DNA of 64,000 nt, taken from Saussurea involucrata. Lineage: Eukaryota; Streptophyta; Magnoliopsida; Asterales; Asteraceae. The notes under the pieces are model-generated. The model was not told where the DNA came from and ran no database searches. It saw only the letters and a list, made by a program, of their open reading frames with translations. The translations under genes were made by a program, and so were the position numbers. Within the stretch, counting starts at the first letter, position 1, and each line of letters starts with the position of its first letter. Shown piece by piece: positions 21,468 to 32,417 of the stretch. Location of the stretch: NCBI GenBank assembly GCA_033807775.1, contig CM066317.1, forward strand, positions 40,489,870 to 40,553,869, given 5' to 3'.

Positions 21468-21904
21468 GTACGTTTCTAGTTAACTCGGTGCCGGCGGTTG
21501 TAATGTTTGATAGCGGGGCTACTCATTCATTTGTGTCTCGCACTTTTAGCGAGAGTTTGGGCCGAGTGGTGGGACGGTTAGGATGTCCTTTGGTAGTCGA
21601 GGTTGCCGATGATAGGACCTTGACGGTTACGGATGTGTATCGGGGATGCACGTTGGAAATCTCGGGTGTGAGGTTTCCCATCGACTTGATTCCGATAGCT
21701 ATGCGAGAGCTTTGTGTGATTGTGGGCATGGATTGGATGGACGCGTTTGATGCGGAAATTGTTTGTCGCCACAAACAAGTGCGGGTTCGAACCCCAAGCG
21801 GGGGAGAGTTGTTGATTCAGGGAGACTCGCCCAGACGGACTACGGCAATATGTTCTGCGGCGAGGGCTCGGAGACACCTTCAACATAGTGGTCGGGGTAC
21901 CTAG
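21468..21904 (+). pseudogene. Gypsy aspartic protease, 3' end frameshifted
   Basis: After the candidate intron the frame reads TFLVNSVPAVVMFDSGATHSFVS, with the active-site DSGA, followed by the flap and a second hydrophobic segment (IVGMDWMDAFDAEIV). The frame stops at 21902-21904, where the family continues with a GYLAYVID-like passage that is present in the neighbouring frame. A single-base indel near 21890 is the simplest explanation. The protease core itself is intact. Confidence 0.85.
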
Positions 21905-24801
21905 CGTATGTGATAGATACGCGTATTGACGAGGCAAAGAAGACTGCCGAAGATGGGCCAGTCGTGAGGGAGTTTGCCGATGTGTTTCCCGACGATTTAC
22001 CGGGGATACCTCCCGAACGACAGGTGGAGTTTCGAATCGATCTGATTCCGGGTGCTGCTCCGGTGGCCAAGGCACCCTATCGCCTGGCTCCACCGGAAAT
22101 GAAGGAGCTGTATGATCAGTTACAAGAACTTCTCGAGAAAGAGTTCATTAAGCCGAGTTGTTCACCGTGGGGAGCTCCGATCTTGTTCGTGAAGAAGAAG
22201 GATGGATCTCAGCGGATGTGTATTGATTACCGGGAGCTGAATAAGCTTACGGTAAAGAATCGTTATCCTCTGCCAAGGATTGACGACTTGTTTGATCAAT
22301 TGCAGGGAGCCTCGTGGTTCTCTAAGATTGACCTGAGATCTGGGTATCATCAGATGCGGGTACGAAGTGAGGATACGGAGAAGACGGCCTTCCGTACGCG
22401 ATATGGCCATTACGAGTTCGTGGTGATGCCTTTCGGGCTCACCAACGCACCAGCAGCGTTCATGGACCTCATGAACAGGGTATGTAGCCCGATGTTGGAT
22501 CGCTCGGTGATCGTGTTCATCGATGATATTCTCGTATATTCGAAGACGAAAGAAGAGCACGAGATGCATTTGCGGGAAGTGTTGGATGTTTTGAGGCAGG
22601 AGAAGCTTTATGCTAAGTTCTCCAAGTGTGAATTCTGGTTACGAGAGGTCCAATTCCTAGGACATGTCATGAATCAGAACGGTATCATGGTCGACCCGTC
22701 CAAGATTTCAGCGGTCATGCGGTGGGAGGTGCCGAAAACTCCTACCGAGGTGCGGAGTTTTCTCGGGTTAGCAGGATACTATCGGAGATTTATCCAAGAC
22801 TTCTCCAAGATTGCCTTGCCTATGACTCGACTGACGAAGAAAACTGCAGCTTTCAGTTGGGGCGAAGAGCAGCAGAAGGCATTTGAGGAGCTACGCACAC
22901 GTTTATGCGAGGCTCCTGTGTTAACTTTGCCCGAGGGTATGGAGGATTTGGTGGTTTATTGTGATGCTTCATATCAGGGGTTGGGTGCCGTGCTTATGCA
23001 ACGCGGCAAGGTCATAGCTTACGCTTCGAGGCAGCTGAAGCCTCACGAAGCGAACTACCCGACTCATGACTTGGAGTTGGGAGCAGTGGTGTTTGCTCTA
23101 AAAATTTGGAGACATTATCTTTATGGTGTCAAGTGTACTATCTACACTGATCATAAGAGCCTTAAATACCTGATGGATCAGCAAAATCTTAATATGCGTC
23201 AGCGAAGATGGCTTGATGTGGTCAAGGATTACGACTGCGAGATACTTTACCACCCGGGTAAAGCGAATGTAGTCGCGGGCGCACTTAACCGACATCCGGT
23301 TGGGGAACCGCTGAAGGGTCTGTGTCAGCGGTTGACAGTAGTTGCACCTCTTTTGGAGTCGATAGATGTCGCTCAGGAGGTGGCCGTGTTGGCGGAAAAT
23401 GCAAAACGTGAGAGGGTTTCGGGAGAAATTCCGAAATTTGTACGGGATGGTCGAGGATTATTGACTCGATATGGTAGAGTTTGGGTCCCATTCACCGGTG
23501 GGAACCGACAGATACTATTGGACGAGGCGCATAAGTCCAAGTTTTCAATTCATCCGGGAGCTACCAAAATGTACAGAGACTTACGGGAAGGCTATTGGTG
23601 GCCCGGCATGAAGCGGGATGTAGCCAAATGTGTTGAGGTATGTTTGACATGTCGGAAGGTCAAGGCGGAGCACCAGCGACCGCATGGGAAATTGCAGCCG
23701 TTGGAGATTCTTGTGTGGAAATGGGAGCAGATTACGATGGATTTCATCACGAAGCTTCCCAAAACTCAGCGAGGGAATGATACCATTTAGGTAATTGTGG
23801 ATCGTCTGACTAAGAGCGCTCACTTCTTGGCGATTAAAGAGAGCTTCTCGGCGGATAAGCTCGCGGAGGTTTTCATCCGAGAGATTGTAACTAGGCACGG
23901 GGTGCCAGTCTCGATTGTCTCGGATCGGGATACTCGCTTCACCTCCCGGTTTTGGGAGAAGTTCCAGAATGAAATGGGTACGCGGTTACATTTCAGTACA
24001 GCATTTCATCCTCAGACCGACGGGCAGAGTGAGCGTACTATTCAGACACTTGAGGACATGCTGCGAGCATGTGTTATTGACTTCGGGGGTAGTTGGGATC
24101 AGTATCTTCCACTAGCTGAGTTCTCCTATAATAACAGCTATCACGCTAGCATCGGTAGAGCGCCGTACGAAGTGTTGTATGGCAGGAAGTGTCGGACGCC
24201 CATTTGTTGGGGCGAGGTTGGTCACAGGGTATTGGGGAGCACCGACGTTGTGCTAAAGACGACAGAAATGATTCAGATGGTGCGGGATCGGTTAGTCACT
24301 GCTCAGAGTCGGCAAAAGAGTTACGCCGATAAGAGACGATCATACTTGGAGTTCCAAGTCGGGGATTACGTTCTTTTGAAAGTGTCACCCTGGAAAGGGG
24401 TAATCCGTTTTCGCAAGCGGGGAAAGTTGGGTCCCCGATATATCGGACCGTACAAGGTCATCGCGCGTGTGGGGAAAGTAGCTTACCGATTGGAGCTACC
24501 GGAGGAACTGAGCCTGATCCACAACACTTTCCACGTCTCTCAATTGCGGAAGTGTGTGATGGATGAGTCTGCGGTAGTTCCCCTCGAAGATATTCAGATT
24601 GACAAGCGACTCAACTATGTGGAGAAGCCAATAGCCATCGTCGAGAGGAAGACGAAGACTCTGCGGAACAAAGTCATTGGATTGGTGAAGGTCCAGTGGC
24701 AGCACCGAAAAGGGTCAGAATGGACGTGGGAACCAGAAGCCGAGATGCGGGAGAATTACCCGGAGCTGTTTGCGGGCGTGGACTTCGGGGACGAAGTCTA
24801 A
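21897..24801 (+). pseudogene. Gypsy RT, RNase H, integrase and chromodomain (one nonsense codon)
   Basis: In one frame from about 21897: RT (KKKDGSQRMCIDYRELNK, MPFGLTNAPAAFMDL, catalytic FIDDILVYSK near 22515-22545), RNase H (VVYCDASYQGLG near 22955, HDLELGAVVFALK), integrase HHCC finger (SIHPGATKMYRD...CLTC, 23545-23655), and a D,D,E core (TMDFITK near 23740, SIVSDRDTRF near 23915, HPQTDGQSERTIQTLE near 24010). A GPYKVIARVG module and a C-terminal chromodomain (GLVKVQWQHRKG...WTWE, about 24680-24770) follow. TAG at 23788-23790 replaces the usual Trp before VIVDRLTK. Otherwise the frame is open to the stop at 24799-24801. Confidence 0.93.
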
Positions 24802-24804
24802 TCC

Positions 24805-24818
24805 AAGCGGGGGAGAGT
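24805..24818 (+). promoter_or_regulatory. Polypurine tract of the young gypsy element
   Basis: AAGCGGGGGAGAGT directly precedes the 3' LTR; it primes plus-strand DNA synthesis. Confidence 0.88.
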
Positions 24819-26905
24819 TGTAAAGCCCGTGTCCCGGTATGTTTATATATATTTTAATTAATTGCTTTAATATCGTCTTTTAGCGAATCTTTTCTAACGG
24901 GGTTAGCAAGTTTGACCTAATGCGTAATAAATTACTAAACCGTTTTAATTTGTGCCAAGTGATAAGTTTTAGAGGGGCTTAATGTGGCTTGTAGGTAAAA
25001 TAGACATGGGTTTCGGCCCATGCACTCAAGGCCGAACACCCCCCCCCCCCCCCCCTTGCTTTCTCGTTTTTCTTTTTCTTGTAATCCAAGCAAACCAAAC
25101 AATCCCATAACCCTACAATCCTTTTTCTCTTTTCCTTTGTGTTGTGCGGCCGAGAGAGAGAGAAACAAAGAGAGAGAGGGATCACGAGAAAGAGAGAGAA
25201 GAGAAGAAAGAACGCAGCGGCAGCCACCCCTCGCCGCCGCTGCTGCTGTCGTCGGAGGTCGCCACTACCTGGGTCGTCGGAGGTCGAGAGGGAGAAGATT
25301 GGTTGTGGTGGTGAGACGTCGTCGTGAGGTAAGTAGCTCTCTCGTTCGTCTCGTTTCTTTTCCTTTTTCCTTTCGTTTTTCCGGCGAGACCACCACCGCC
25401 GCACGCCGTCGCTACGGTGGCTGTGGGTGGAGGACGGTGGCAGTGGGTGACACTCGTGGCGGAACCCTAAACACACCAGGCCTGAACTCTAAATCATCGT
25501 AGCGTAAATCCCAAACCGTTAAGCCGAACGCGAACCGTTTTATAAAGTTATCTTTTTATGCAAATTCTAAGTGTGCTGTCCAGTTTTCGTTTGACCATAA
25601 CTTTTCCGTCGTAACTCCGTTTGAGCCGAAACAGGCGCCTACGGTTCAAGTTCGGGGTCGGGCACGTTTTCTGTGTTTTAGCAGAAAACTGGTTCGGTCT
25701 CTAGCTGGGCGAAAAAGTGGTCGCAAGTTCGGTGATTCGTCATTTTATGTGTAAAATTCTGGAATCTGCCACTGTTTTGTGTAGACCATAGCTTTCTGTT
25801 CGTAACTCGTTTTGAGGTGAAATTGGTGTCCAAAGTTCCCTAATCGAGTTGGGAAGGTTTTTCGTGTTTTGCCGAAAGTCCGATTAAGCCCGTAGCTAGG
25901 CTGTATTGGGCTGTTTGTGCAGGCTGGACCGAAAACTGGCAGCTTTGGTAGTCGTTCGTATTTAATTCATAATAAATTATAGAAAAATCGTTAGGAGGCG
26001 TATAATGTGTCCTTGAAACCCTATCTCAGAGTACTTTCTAATCATGATTTAATATTGGGAATTTTCTGGGTTTAAAGGGGTCGAAACAGGTCCCGAACAG
26101 ACCTGTTTGGCGAGAGCGGAAAATGGTTTTAGTGACGGTTTAAGCGTGTGTCGTGTCATAGGGTCCGGGTCTCGTATTGACACGTTTTAACATGCGTTTA
26201 GGTGCTGGGAAGTGACCGTAATTGTGAAGCTTGAATTGTATTATTAAGCTAGGCGCGCATTCGAGGTGAGTTCTCTCACTATATCTAATAACGGTTGTTT
26301 TATCATTGCTTTAGTACGTGTGTGGTAGCTTTATGTGATTGTGTTGTGGAACTAGATAGTGGGGTGTCTAGTTGATATTATGTTGCCATGTTAACTCGGT
26401 GGGACCGAGGATCCGGCGGGGCCGGAGATTTTATACGCGGGTGGCGTAGAGACTCGGTGGGACCGGGGATTCGGCGGGGCCGGAGATGTTATCATGTGGT
26501 CGGTGGGACCGACTTGTGCCTTTTAGGTAGGTGGGTGTGGATATACATGTTTATGATTTGTTCGTAGACCTGTATGATCGGTTATGTGTCACTATCTGTT
26601 TTAGGGGTAGTGTGGAATAACTGTGTTATTTATGGTGTTTGAATTCACTAAGCTTCGTGCTTACCCTTTCCCAATAAATTGTGGTTTCAGGTACGAGTGG
26701 CTCTAAGGCGTGACGGGTACACACTGGCGCGCGGGATGAGCTGGCTATTATGAGTTTTAATTATGAACATTATTTCCGTTGGTTTCTGGTTACATGAATA
26801 ATATTTATGATTTTGCAACTAATATGTTGGGATTATTTAATGGGTTTTATATACGATATGTTTAATTAAAAATTTTAAATTTCTCGAAATTTTTGGGACG
26901 TTACA
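24819..26905 (+). mobile_element. 3' LTR of the young gypsy element (2087 bp)
   Basis: It matches the 5' LTR over its whole length. Visible differences include the longer C-run near 25038, GCGAGAAAG to ACGAGAAAG, CTGGCGCCCACGG to CAGGCGCCTACGG and GATCGTTTATG to GATCGGTTATG. It is followed by the right target duplication GTACA. Confidence 0.95.
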
Positions 26906-26910
26906 GTACA

Positions 26911-27703
26911 TCTCCATGTGTCCACATTCAGTATGAATAACAAAGATAAACGTTCATTCACTATACATGATGAATAATATAGTATTCAGGATGAATAATA
27001 CAACATTCAGGATGAATAATACAAAATTCAGGATGAATAATACACGAATTCACGAATTCATGAATCGTGTATTATTCACCTTGATTGTTGTATTATTCAT
27101 CCTGAATGATACATTAAATAATACATGATGACCCGTGAAGGTGTGGAGACGTGGCACAGTCTTTTTTGTTCCCCGGTTCACCCGAAACTCGATAGGTTCT
27201 CGATTTGTCTCGATGGGTGTTGGGTTACGGTGACGAAGAACGCGATGCCTTACGACGTTGATGAAAGTGTTGAAGAAAATGATGTCGAGTTACGGACTTA
27301 CGGTGTCGAGGTGTTGTACACACGTGAACGTACATAAATATTCATAATGAATATAACAAAAAACCGTTAAAATAACAAAAAACTATATCGAGATGGAAGT
27401 CATATCGAAGAGCACGAAATTCTCGTTTTTTTATGTAATTTGTTTGATTAAAATTTTAGTAATTTTAAAATAAATTTATTTTAAAATTTTAAGGGGATAA
27501 AAGTTTTTAATTAAAAAAGAAAATAAAAAAGTCAAATATAGTAGACGTGAGTTTATATTATCTTTCATTTTTACTACAAATCACCTTAATTAATAAATTT
27601 AATTAAACTCTATTTAATATGAGTTATTGGATCAAAAGAGATGAAGTGACCAAGATTCGTCCTCACGTGCACAATGAAAATTGAGTTTTCATTTGAACTT
27701 TTT
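26911..27703. mobile_element. Foldback element, right part (split by the gypsy element)
   Basis: The inner bases 26906-27195 repeat, in direct orientation, the 12279-12560 segment (CATTCAGTATGAATAACAA... and GTGAAGGTGTGGA...), so the element had an internal tandem duplication before the gypsy insertion. The outer part, 27300-27703, is the inverted partner of 11898-12220 and ends GAGTTTTCATTTGAAC. Confidence 0.85.

Positions 27704-27737
<34 letters not shown>
27704..27737. repeat. (CT)n(TA)n microsatellite
   Basis: A short CT run passes directly into a TA run, separating two foldback elements. Confidence 0.95.
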
Positions 27738-27970
27738 GGGTCAGGTTCAAGGGAAAACCTCAAAAAAACGGAAAACTGAAGAACATCCTAGGAGCCCTTC
27801 ATCTGGGCGGTATGCACTTGTGCATACAGGTTATTTGTAACATGCACTTGTGCATAAAACCAAAAAATCAATTATTTACCTGTATGCACAAGTGCATACC
27901 GTCCAGATGAAGGGCTCCTAGGGTGTTCTTTAGTTTTCCGTTTTTTTGAGGTTTTCCCTTTGAACCTCCC
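27738..27970. mobile_element. Foldback MITE bounded by (TA)n (233 bp)
   Basis: It starts GGGTCAGGTTCAAGGGAAAA and ends with the inverted equivalent (...TTTTCCCTTTGAACCTCCC). The arms continue through CCTAGGAGCCCTTCATCTGG and GTATGCACTTGTGCATAC, so almost the whole element can fold into one hairpin with a small AT-rich loop. Its termini are the same as those of the larger element at 29513-30900. Confidence 0.9.
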
Positions 27971-27988
27971 TATATATATATATATATA

Positions 27989-28217
27989 GGGTTGGGTTCA
28001 CGTGAGACCAACATGTTTTCGTGAGACAACAAAATAACACTAAACCTTCACAGCAATTCATTGTGAAGGTATGAAAAACAGCGAACTTTTACAACAAAAA
28101 CACTGTGAAGGTTTACCATCACAATACCTTCACAGTCTTTTGCTGTGAATGTTTAGTGTTATTTTTGTGGTCTCACGGGTCTCACGGAAATAGCTTGGTC
28201 TCACGTGATCTCAAGTC
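27989..28217. mobile_element. Foldback MITE bounded by (TA)n (about 229 bp)
   Basis: It starts GGGTTGGGTTCACGTGAGAC and ends with the inverted copy (GGTCTCACGTGATCTCAAGTC). The interior contains several ACCTTCACAG / CTGTGAAGGT motifs in both directions. TA tracts lie on both sides (27971-27988 and 28218-28229). Confidence 0.87.
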
Positions 28218-28229
28218 TATATATATATA

Positions 28230-28314
28230 GGCTGGGTATCAAATACAAACCAGTTAGTTTGTACAAACTCGTACAAACCATACCTAGCTTCATGATTTTG
28301 TAAATTTGGCTTCA

Positions 28315-28373
<59 letters not shown>

Positions 28374-28510
28374 GCTTCATGAATATATAATTTGGCTTCA
28401 TGAATATATCATTTGGCATTTTTAACTAATTTTTTTACAAAAATACCCTAAAATACCCTTATTTTTGTAAAAAAAATTAGTTAAAAATGCCAAATGATAT
28501 ATTCATGAAG

Positions 28511-28548
<38 letters not shown>

Positions 28549-28633
28549 TGAAGCCAAATTTACAAAATCATGAAGCTAGGTATGGTTTGTACGAGTTTGA
28601 ACAAACTAACTGGTTTGTACCCGATACCACCCC
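28230..28633. mobile_element. Near-perfect palindromic foldback MITE (404 bp)
   Basis: The left arm (CAAACCAGTTAGTTTG..., CATACCTAGCTTCATGATT...) and the right arm are almost exact inverted copies for about 170 bp. Each arm also contains an internal (TA)n tract (about 28318-28371 and 28516-28546). The centre is TTTTTAACTAATTTTTTTAC-like and repeats inverted near 28470. Confidence 0.9.
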
Positions 28634-28645
28634 TATATATATATA

Positions 28646-29466
28646 GGGAGAGGTTCAAATGAGAAGTGCAAATTTTTTGAGAAATAGAGAAGTGATATTA
28701 ACCATTTATTCGGTCAAGATCGGCGGCTTTGACCGAGAAATAGCAGATAATTCCTCGCGTGGTTTGTGCGTGGTCTGCACAAGATAGAGGGGTAGTTTCG
28801 TAAGAAATACGCGGGACGAGTTCATATATGAATCTGTATGATTCATATATAAACCTTTGTGTTCATATATGAACCTTTGTAATTCACATATAAACTCTTT
28901 TTAACTAATTCATATATGAACCTTTGTGATTCATATATGAATCAGTTAATTTGTTCATATGAGAAGTAGTTAAAAAAAATTCATATATGAATCACAAAAG
29001 TTGATATATGAACACAAAAGTTCATATATGAATTAGTTAAAAAAATTCATATATGAATCACAAAGGTTCATATATGAACACAAAGATTCATATATGAATC
29101 AGTTAATTGGTTCAACTGATTCATATATGAACCTACAGTTAATTAGTTTCATATATGAAACACAAAGGTTCATACATGAATCACAAGATTCATATATGAA
29201 TTAGTTATAAAGAGTTCATATGTGAATTACAAAGATTCATATATGAACGTATAGTTCATATGTGAATCACACAGATTCATATATGAACTCAGCCCATGTT
29301 TTTTGTAAAAGTTACGAAAATGTCCTTCTATTTTTGGAACAGTCACAACTTTTGACAAGTCAAAGCCGCAACTTTTGACCAATTATAACCGATCTTGACC
29401 GAATAAATGGCTAAGATCACTTCTCTATTTCTTAAAAATCTTGCACTTCTCATTTGAACCTAAGGC
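28646..29466. mobile_element. Foldback MITE with internal TTCATATATGAA array (821 bp)
   Basis: The termini GGGAGAGGTTCAAATGAGAA and the inverted right end are followed by arms with GACCGAATAAATGG / CCATTTATTCGGTC and GTCAAAGCCG elements. The centre, 28820-29290, holds roughly two dozen copies of the self-complementary motif TTCATATATGAA. TA tracts flank both sides. Confidence 0.9.
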
Positions 29467-29504
<38 letters not shown>

Positions 29505-29512
29505 TAGAGAGA

Positions 29513-30898
29513 GGGAGGTTCAAGGGAAAACCTCAAAAAAATGAAAAACTAAGGAACATCTTTATAGACCTAGGATAAGATAAATCAAGGGTTAATAACC
29601 TCAATGGCAATTTTGAAAATAAAAGCAAAGTCAAGGGCATATGGATATATTACTTAAGCTAGAATGAGGGTCAAATTGGCAAAAAAGAATTAATGGGTCA
29701 GATACAAATAACAAGAAACCCTAGGTATCATTTCACACCCTCAAACCCTACCCTCTCTTCTCTCTGCCGCCGCCGCCACCGCCGGCCGCCACCACCTCCG
29801 ACCGCCACCACCTCCGATCGCCACCACCTCCAACCTACCCTCTCTTCTATCTGCTGCCGCCACCACCGCCGATCGCCGATAAATTTCCAACCACCGCAGG
29901 CCCCCATCCCCACAACATTCAAATGTCTACTCCATTAACCCCTTTCACACTCAAACTCTTCAATTCCTAATCAAAATTACTTCACTCTCTCAAGCACACA
30001 ATTACAGTTCGTCGAGATCAGTTCATGGCGCCGCCGGCAAGTTCCGTACAGACTCTCGTTTTCGTCATTCTATGCAGCTTTTTTCTGCAATTTTTTAGCT
30101 TTGCAAGTAAGTTATCCAGATTATGAGCGTTTTAATCGTATCTAGTTACTTATCAATGCCTAATTTCTAGTTATTTATCAAGTAAGTTATCCAGATTATG
30201 AGCTTTTTTCTGCAATTTCTAGATCTGTGCATATATATGCATTTGTGCATATCTATATTTCGATTTTGATGAACTAATTGTTTAGATCTGGAATTGTATT
30301 TAGTTTTTTTATGTTCGTCAACGTGCTTGGAATTTATTTTATTCTGTCTTCTCCACCTTCTTCCTCCTTGGAAACAACTATCCACAAATGCTATGCACAG
30401 GTGCATATATATGCATTTGTGCATATCGACTTGTTTTTGGTCGTTTTTCTTTCAAAAACTTGTTTGTTTTTCAGTTTGGATTAGATTGCAAGTTCTAGAA
30501 TTGAAAACCACTAAGTAATCTGTAATTTTTGAAGTTTGGCAGTCGACAGCAAGCATCGCCGCAAAACCGTGAACTCGCCGGAATCTTCAAGGTTTCGCCG
30601 AAAAACCGTGAACTCGCCGTAATCTGCAAGTGTTCGCCGGAAAACTGTGATCTCGCCGGAATCTGCAAGTCTTCGCCGGAAAACTCATGGAGGTGGATTT
30701 GTGACCGAGAATAGTGATTAGTTGGGGTGGATTTGTTTTGTTTTAGCAGTAGGGTATAGTGGCCAAATGACTTTACTACCCTTTTCATTAATTTTAATTA
30801 ATTTACTGGCTGATTATTAATAACCTTTGGATTGTGTTTAATCAATGTGTGTAAGGGTGTTCTTTAGTTTTTCGGTTATGGTTTTCCCTTGAACCTGA

Positions 30899-30900
<2 letters not shown>
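29513..30900. mobile_element. Large foldback element with captured gene pieces (1388 bp)
   Basis: The ends GGGAGGTTCAAGGGAAAACC and the inverted right end (GGTTTTCCCTTGAACCTGACC) match the 233-bp element at 27738. The element is preceded by (TA)n(GA)n and followed by (TA)n at 30901-30942. Inside are CCGCCACC-rich sequence (29765-29900), a short signal-peptide-encoding exon (30025-30106), an intron-like AT-rich part with a 75-bp tandem duplication (near 30103-30203), and a 39-bp triple repeat (30554-30680). Confidence 0.85.
30025..30622 (+). CDS. Candidate two-exon gene for a small secreted peptide, inside the foldback element
   Basis: Exon 1 (30025-30106) starts ATG and encodes 27 residues beginning MAPPASSVQT, followed by a strongly hydrophobic run (LVFVILC.FFLQFFSF), a textbook signal peptide. 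It ends at a strong donor, A|GTAAGT. The first plausible acceptor with matching phase is TTTGGCAG at 30535-30542. Exon 2 (30543-30622) adds a short basic segment in which an RRKTVNSP motif occurs twice, then TAA. The spliced product would be about 53 aa with a 26-residue mature part. I do not recognise the family. Capture of a host gene's first exon is the likely origin; whether it is expressed or spliced is unknown. Confidence 0.4.

Positions 30901-30942
<42 letters not shown>
30901..30942. repeat. (TA)n microsatellite
   Basis: Pure TA repeat at the right border of the last foldback element in the chain. Confidence 0.97.
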
Positions 30943-30946
<4 letters not shown>

Positions 30947-32417
30947 GCTCTTAAGCCCATGTGAAATATAAGCCGTTTATCAAATGCTTAACAGAGTAAG
31001 CTTTTATCGATAACATTTAATACTTTCACTTATTTACTAGTCCACCAAAACAATGATGTATGACAATTTTCCCGATGAAGGGTAAAAAGACCAAAATACC
31101 CTTCATGTGAAGGGCACATGATGTTTGAGTTTGATGAACATATTCATACAGTGTTAACGGAAGGGACTAATTTGGTTGTGAAACACAAAAAATGATCCAA
31201 AAATGTAATTGCAAGGACGAAAAAACAGTCATAGATGATGGACCAAACATGTAATTCACTCATTTTCTAAATTAAACTAAATGGCCCTTTTTATAATATA
31301 TTATTGATCTATTAATTTTACCCGATCTAATAATAGCAATTGATCCTATACAAATTCATAAAACCATGGCTAAAATACTTGATTTCCATAATATTATTTT
31401 AGAAAACATTTTGACTATATATGCACATAGAATTCAGCTATAATCTAGACCGAGGATCATTGAGAAAGACCGGTGTTGGGTCTGGACCGTCTTCAAGCCT
31501 CGATCAACCCTAAAAGAACAAAACTATGACTGGACATTCGGAAAAGGGTTGAACCAGTCGAAGATTGATTTGTGAATGCTAAACTAAAAACAAAGAAGAC
31601 TAGATAAACGACTAGATGAGTCGAACACCAATTTGTGAAGGTCAATATCGGTTAGGACATCAAGCATACCTTCGTTAGTCTGAGTTCTCAATACAAAGGA
31701 TCAATCAAGTACCAGTGAACGGTCCTTCAAAACACCGGACCTTTTCCGGCCTGGAGAACCGGGTATTATGAGGGCATGAGATCATGTAAGAAGTGTCATT
31801 TTTTTATGAGAATTACTTTTAAACCGTTGATCACTTTTAATCAAATACCCTCCCATGAATTAATCAAATGCCCACCCATAAATTACGGCTTAAAAGAGAA
31901 TTGATCTGGTGCATCTTAATGCATCTCATCCTAATGTTCGTCTATTTCTCATCCAACGATTGATAACCACTTTTCACGCTTCTCGCCAAATTTGACACTT
32001 CTCACAAGAACCAAACAGGGATTTTGAGTACCTATTTTGGAAGTTATCTTATAAATATAAATATTTACTTAAATGTATTAAAAAAAACAAGTTCAAATAT
32101 CATCTAGCTAGCAGTTAGGCAGATTTTTTTATGTGAACAAAATTAAGAGCATGAGGTTAAGATGGGATGCGCAGTGTTTTTATTAAGGGTGTCTCCATGC
32201 TTGTAGTAGCACTGTTTATAAAACAAAACCATCCCAATGCCTTACTTAAATGTATGCAATAATATTAGTGTCACAACATATCTGCCTTCAAAACTAGCTA
32301 CTTTTCCTCTGCCGAAAGCCGGCAATGGTCGTACATTTGAGTTAACGAGTTATCATGGTCACAACTTGTCGAATCGATCATCACTCAATGTAGACATATC
32401 TTTCTTTCTTCACTAGT
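30943..32417. other. Intergenic DNA downstream of P5CDH
   Basis: No gene is visible apart from a small MITE-like inverted repeat (31786-32005). In particular, no convergent plus-strand gene overlaps the 3' end of P5CDH. Confidence 0.6.
31786..32005. mobile_element. MITE-like inverted repeat (about 220 bp)
   Basis: GTAAGAAGTGTCATTTTT at the left is matched by the inverted copy AAATTTGACACTTCTCAC at the right, and inner pieces also pair (CCGTTGATCACTTTTAATC with CGATTGATAACC). The arm resembles the GGTTC..TGAGAAGTG terminus of the foldback element at 28646, but no (TA)n flanks it. Confidence 0.5.

Larger units (their letters stand above)
12574..26905 (+). mobile_element. Young Ty3/gypsy chromovirus (14.3 kb including a nested element)
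   Basis: Both LTRs begin TGTAAAGCCCG and end GGGACGTTACA, and the target duplication GTACA is perfect (12569-12573 and 26906-26910). The order is 5' LTR, primer-binding site, leader (interrupted by a gag-only copia element at 15261-20045), gag, protease, RT, RNase H, integrase, chromodomain, polypurine tract and 3' LTR. By eye the LTRs differ by about a dozen substitutions over some 2.08 kb plus a longer C-run in the right copy, which points to a recent insertion. The pol frame has one frameshift and one nonsense codon, so this copy is probably not autonomous, but it retains all signals needed in cis. Confidence 0.96.

Noticed and set aside
23788..23790. TAG in the gypsy pol considered as a programmed read-through stop
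   Set aside because: It lies inside the integrase at a conserved Trp rather than at the gag/pol border, and a G-to-A change explains it.
22162..24115. Minus-strand and shifted frames across the gypsy pol
   Set aside because: Shadows of the real plus-strand pol frame, without motifs of their own.
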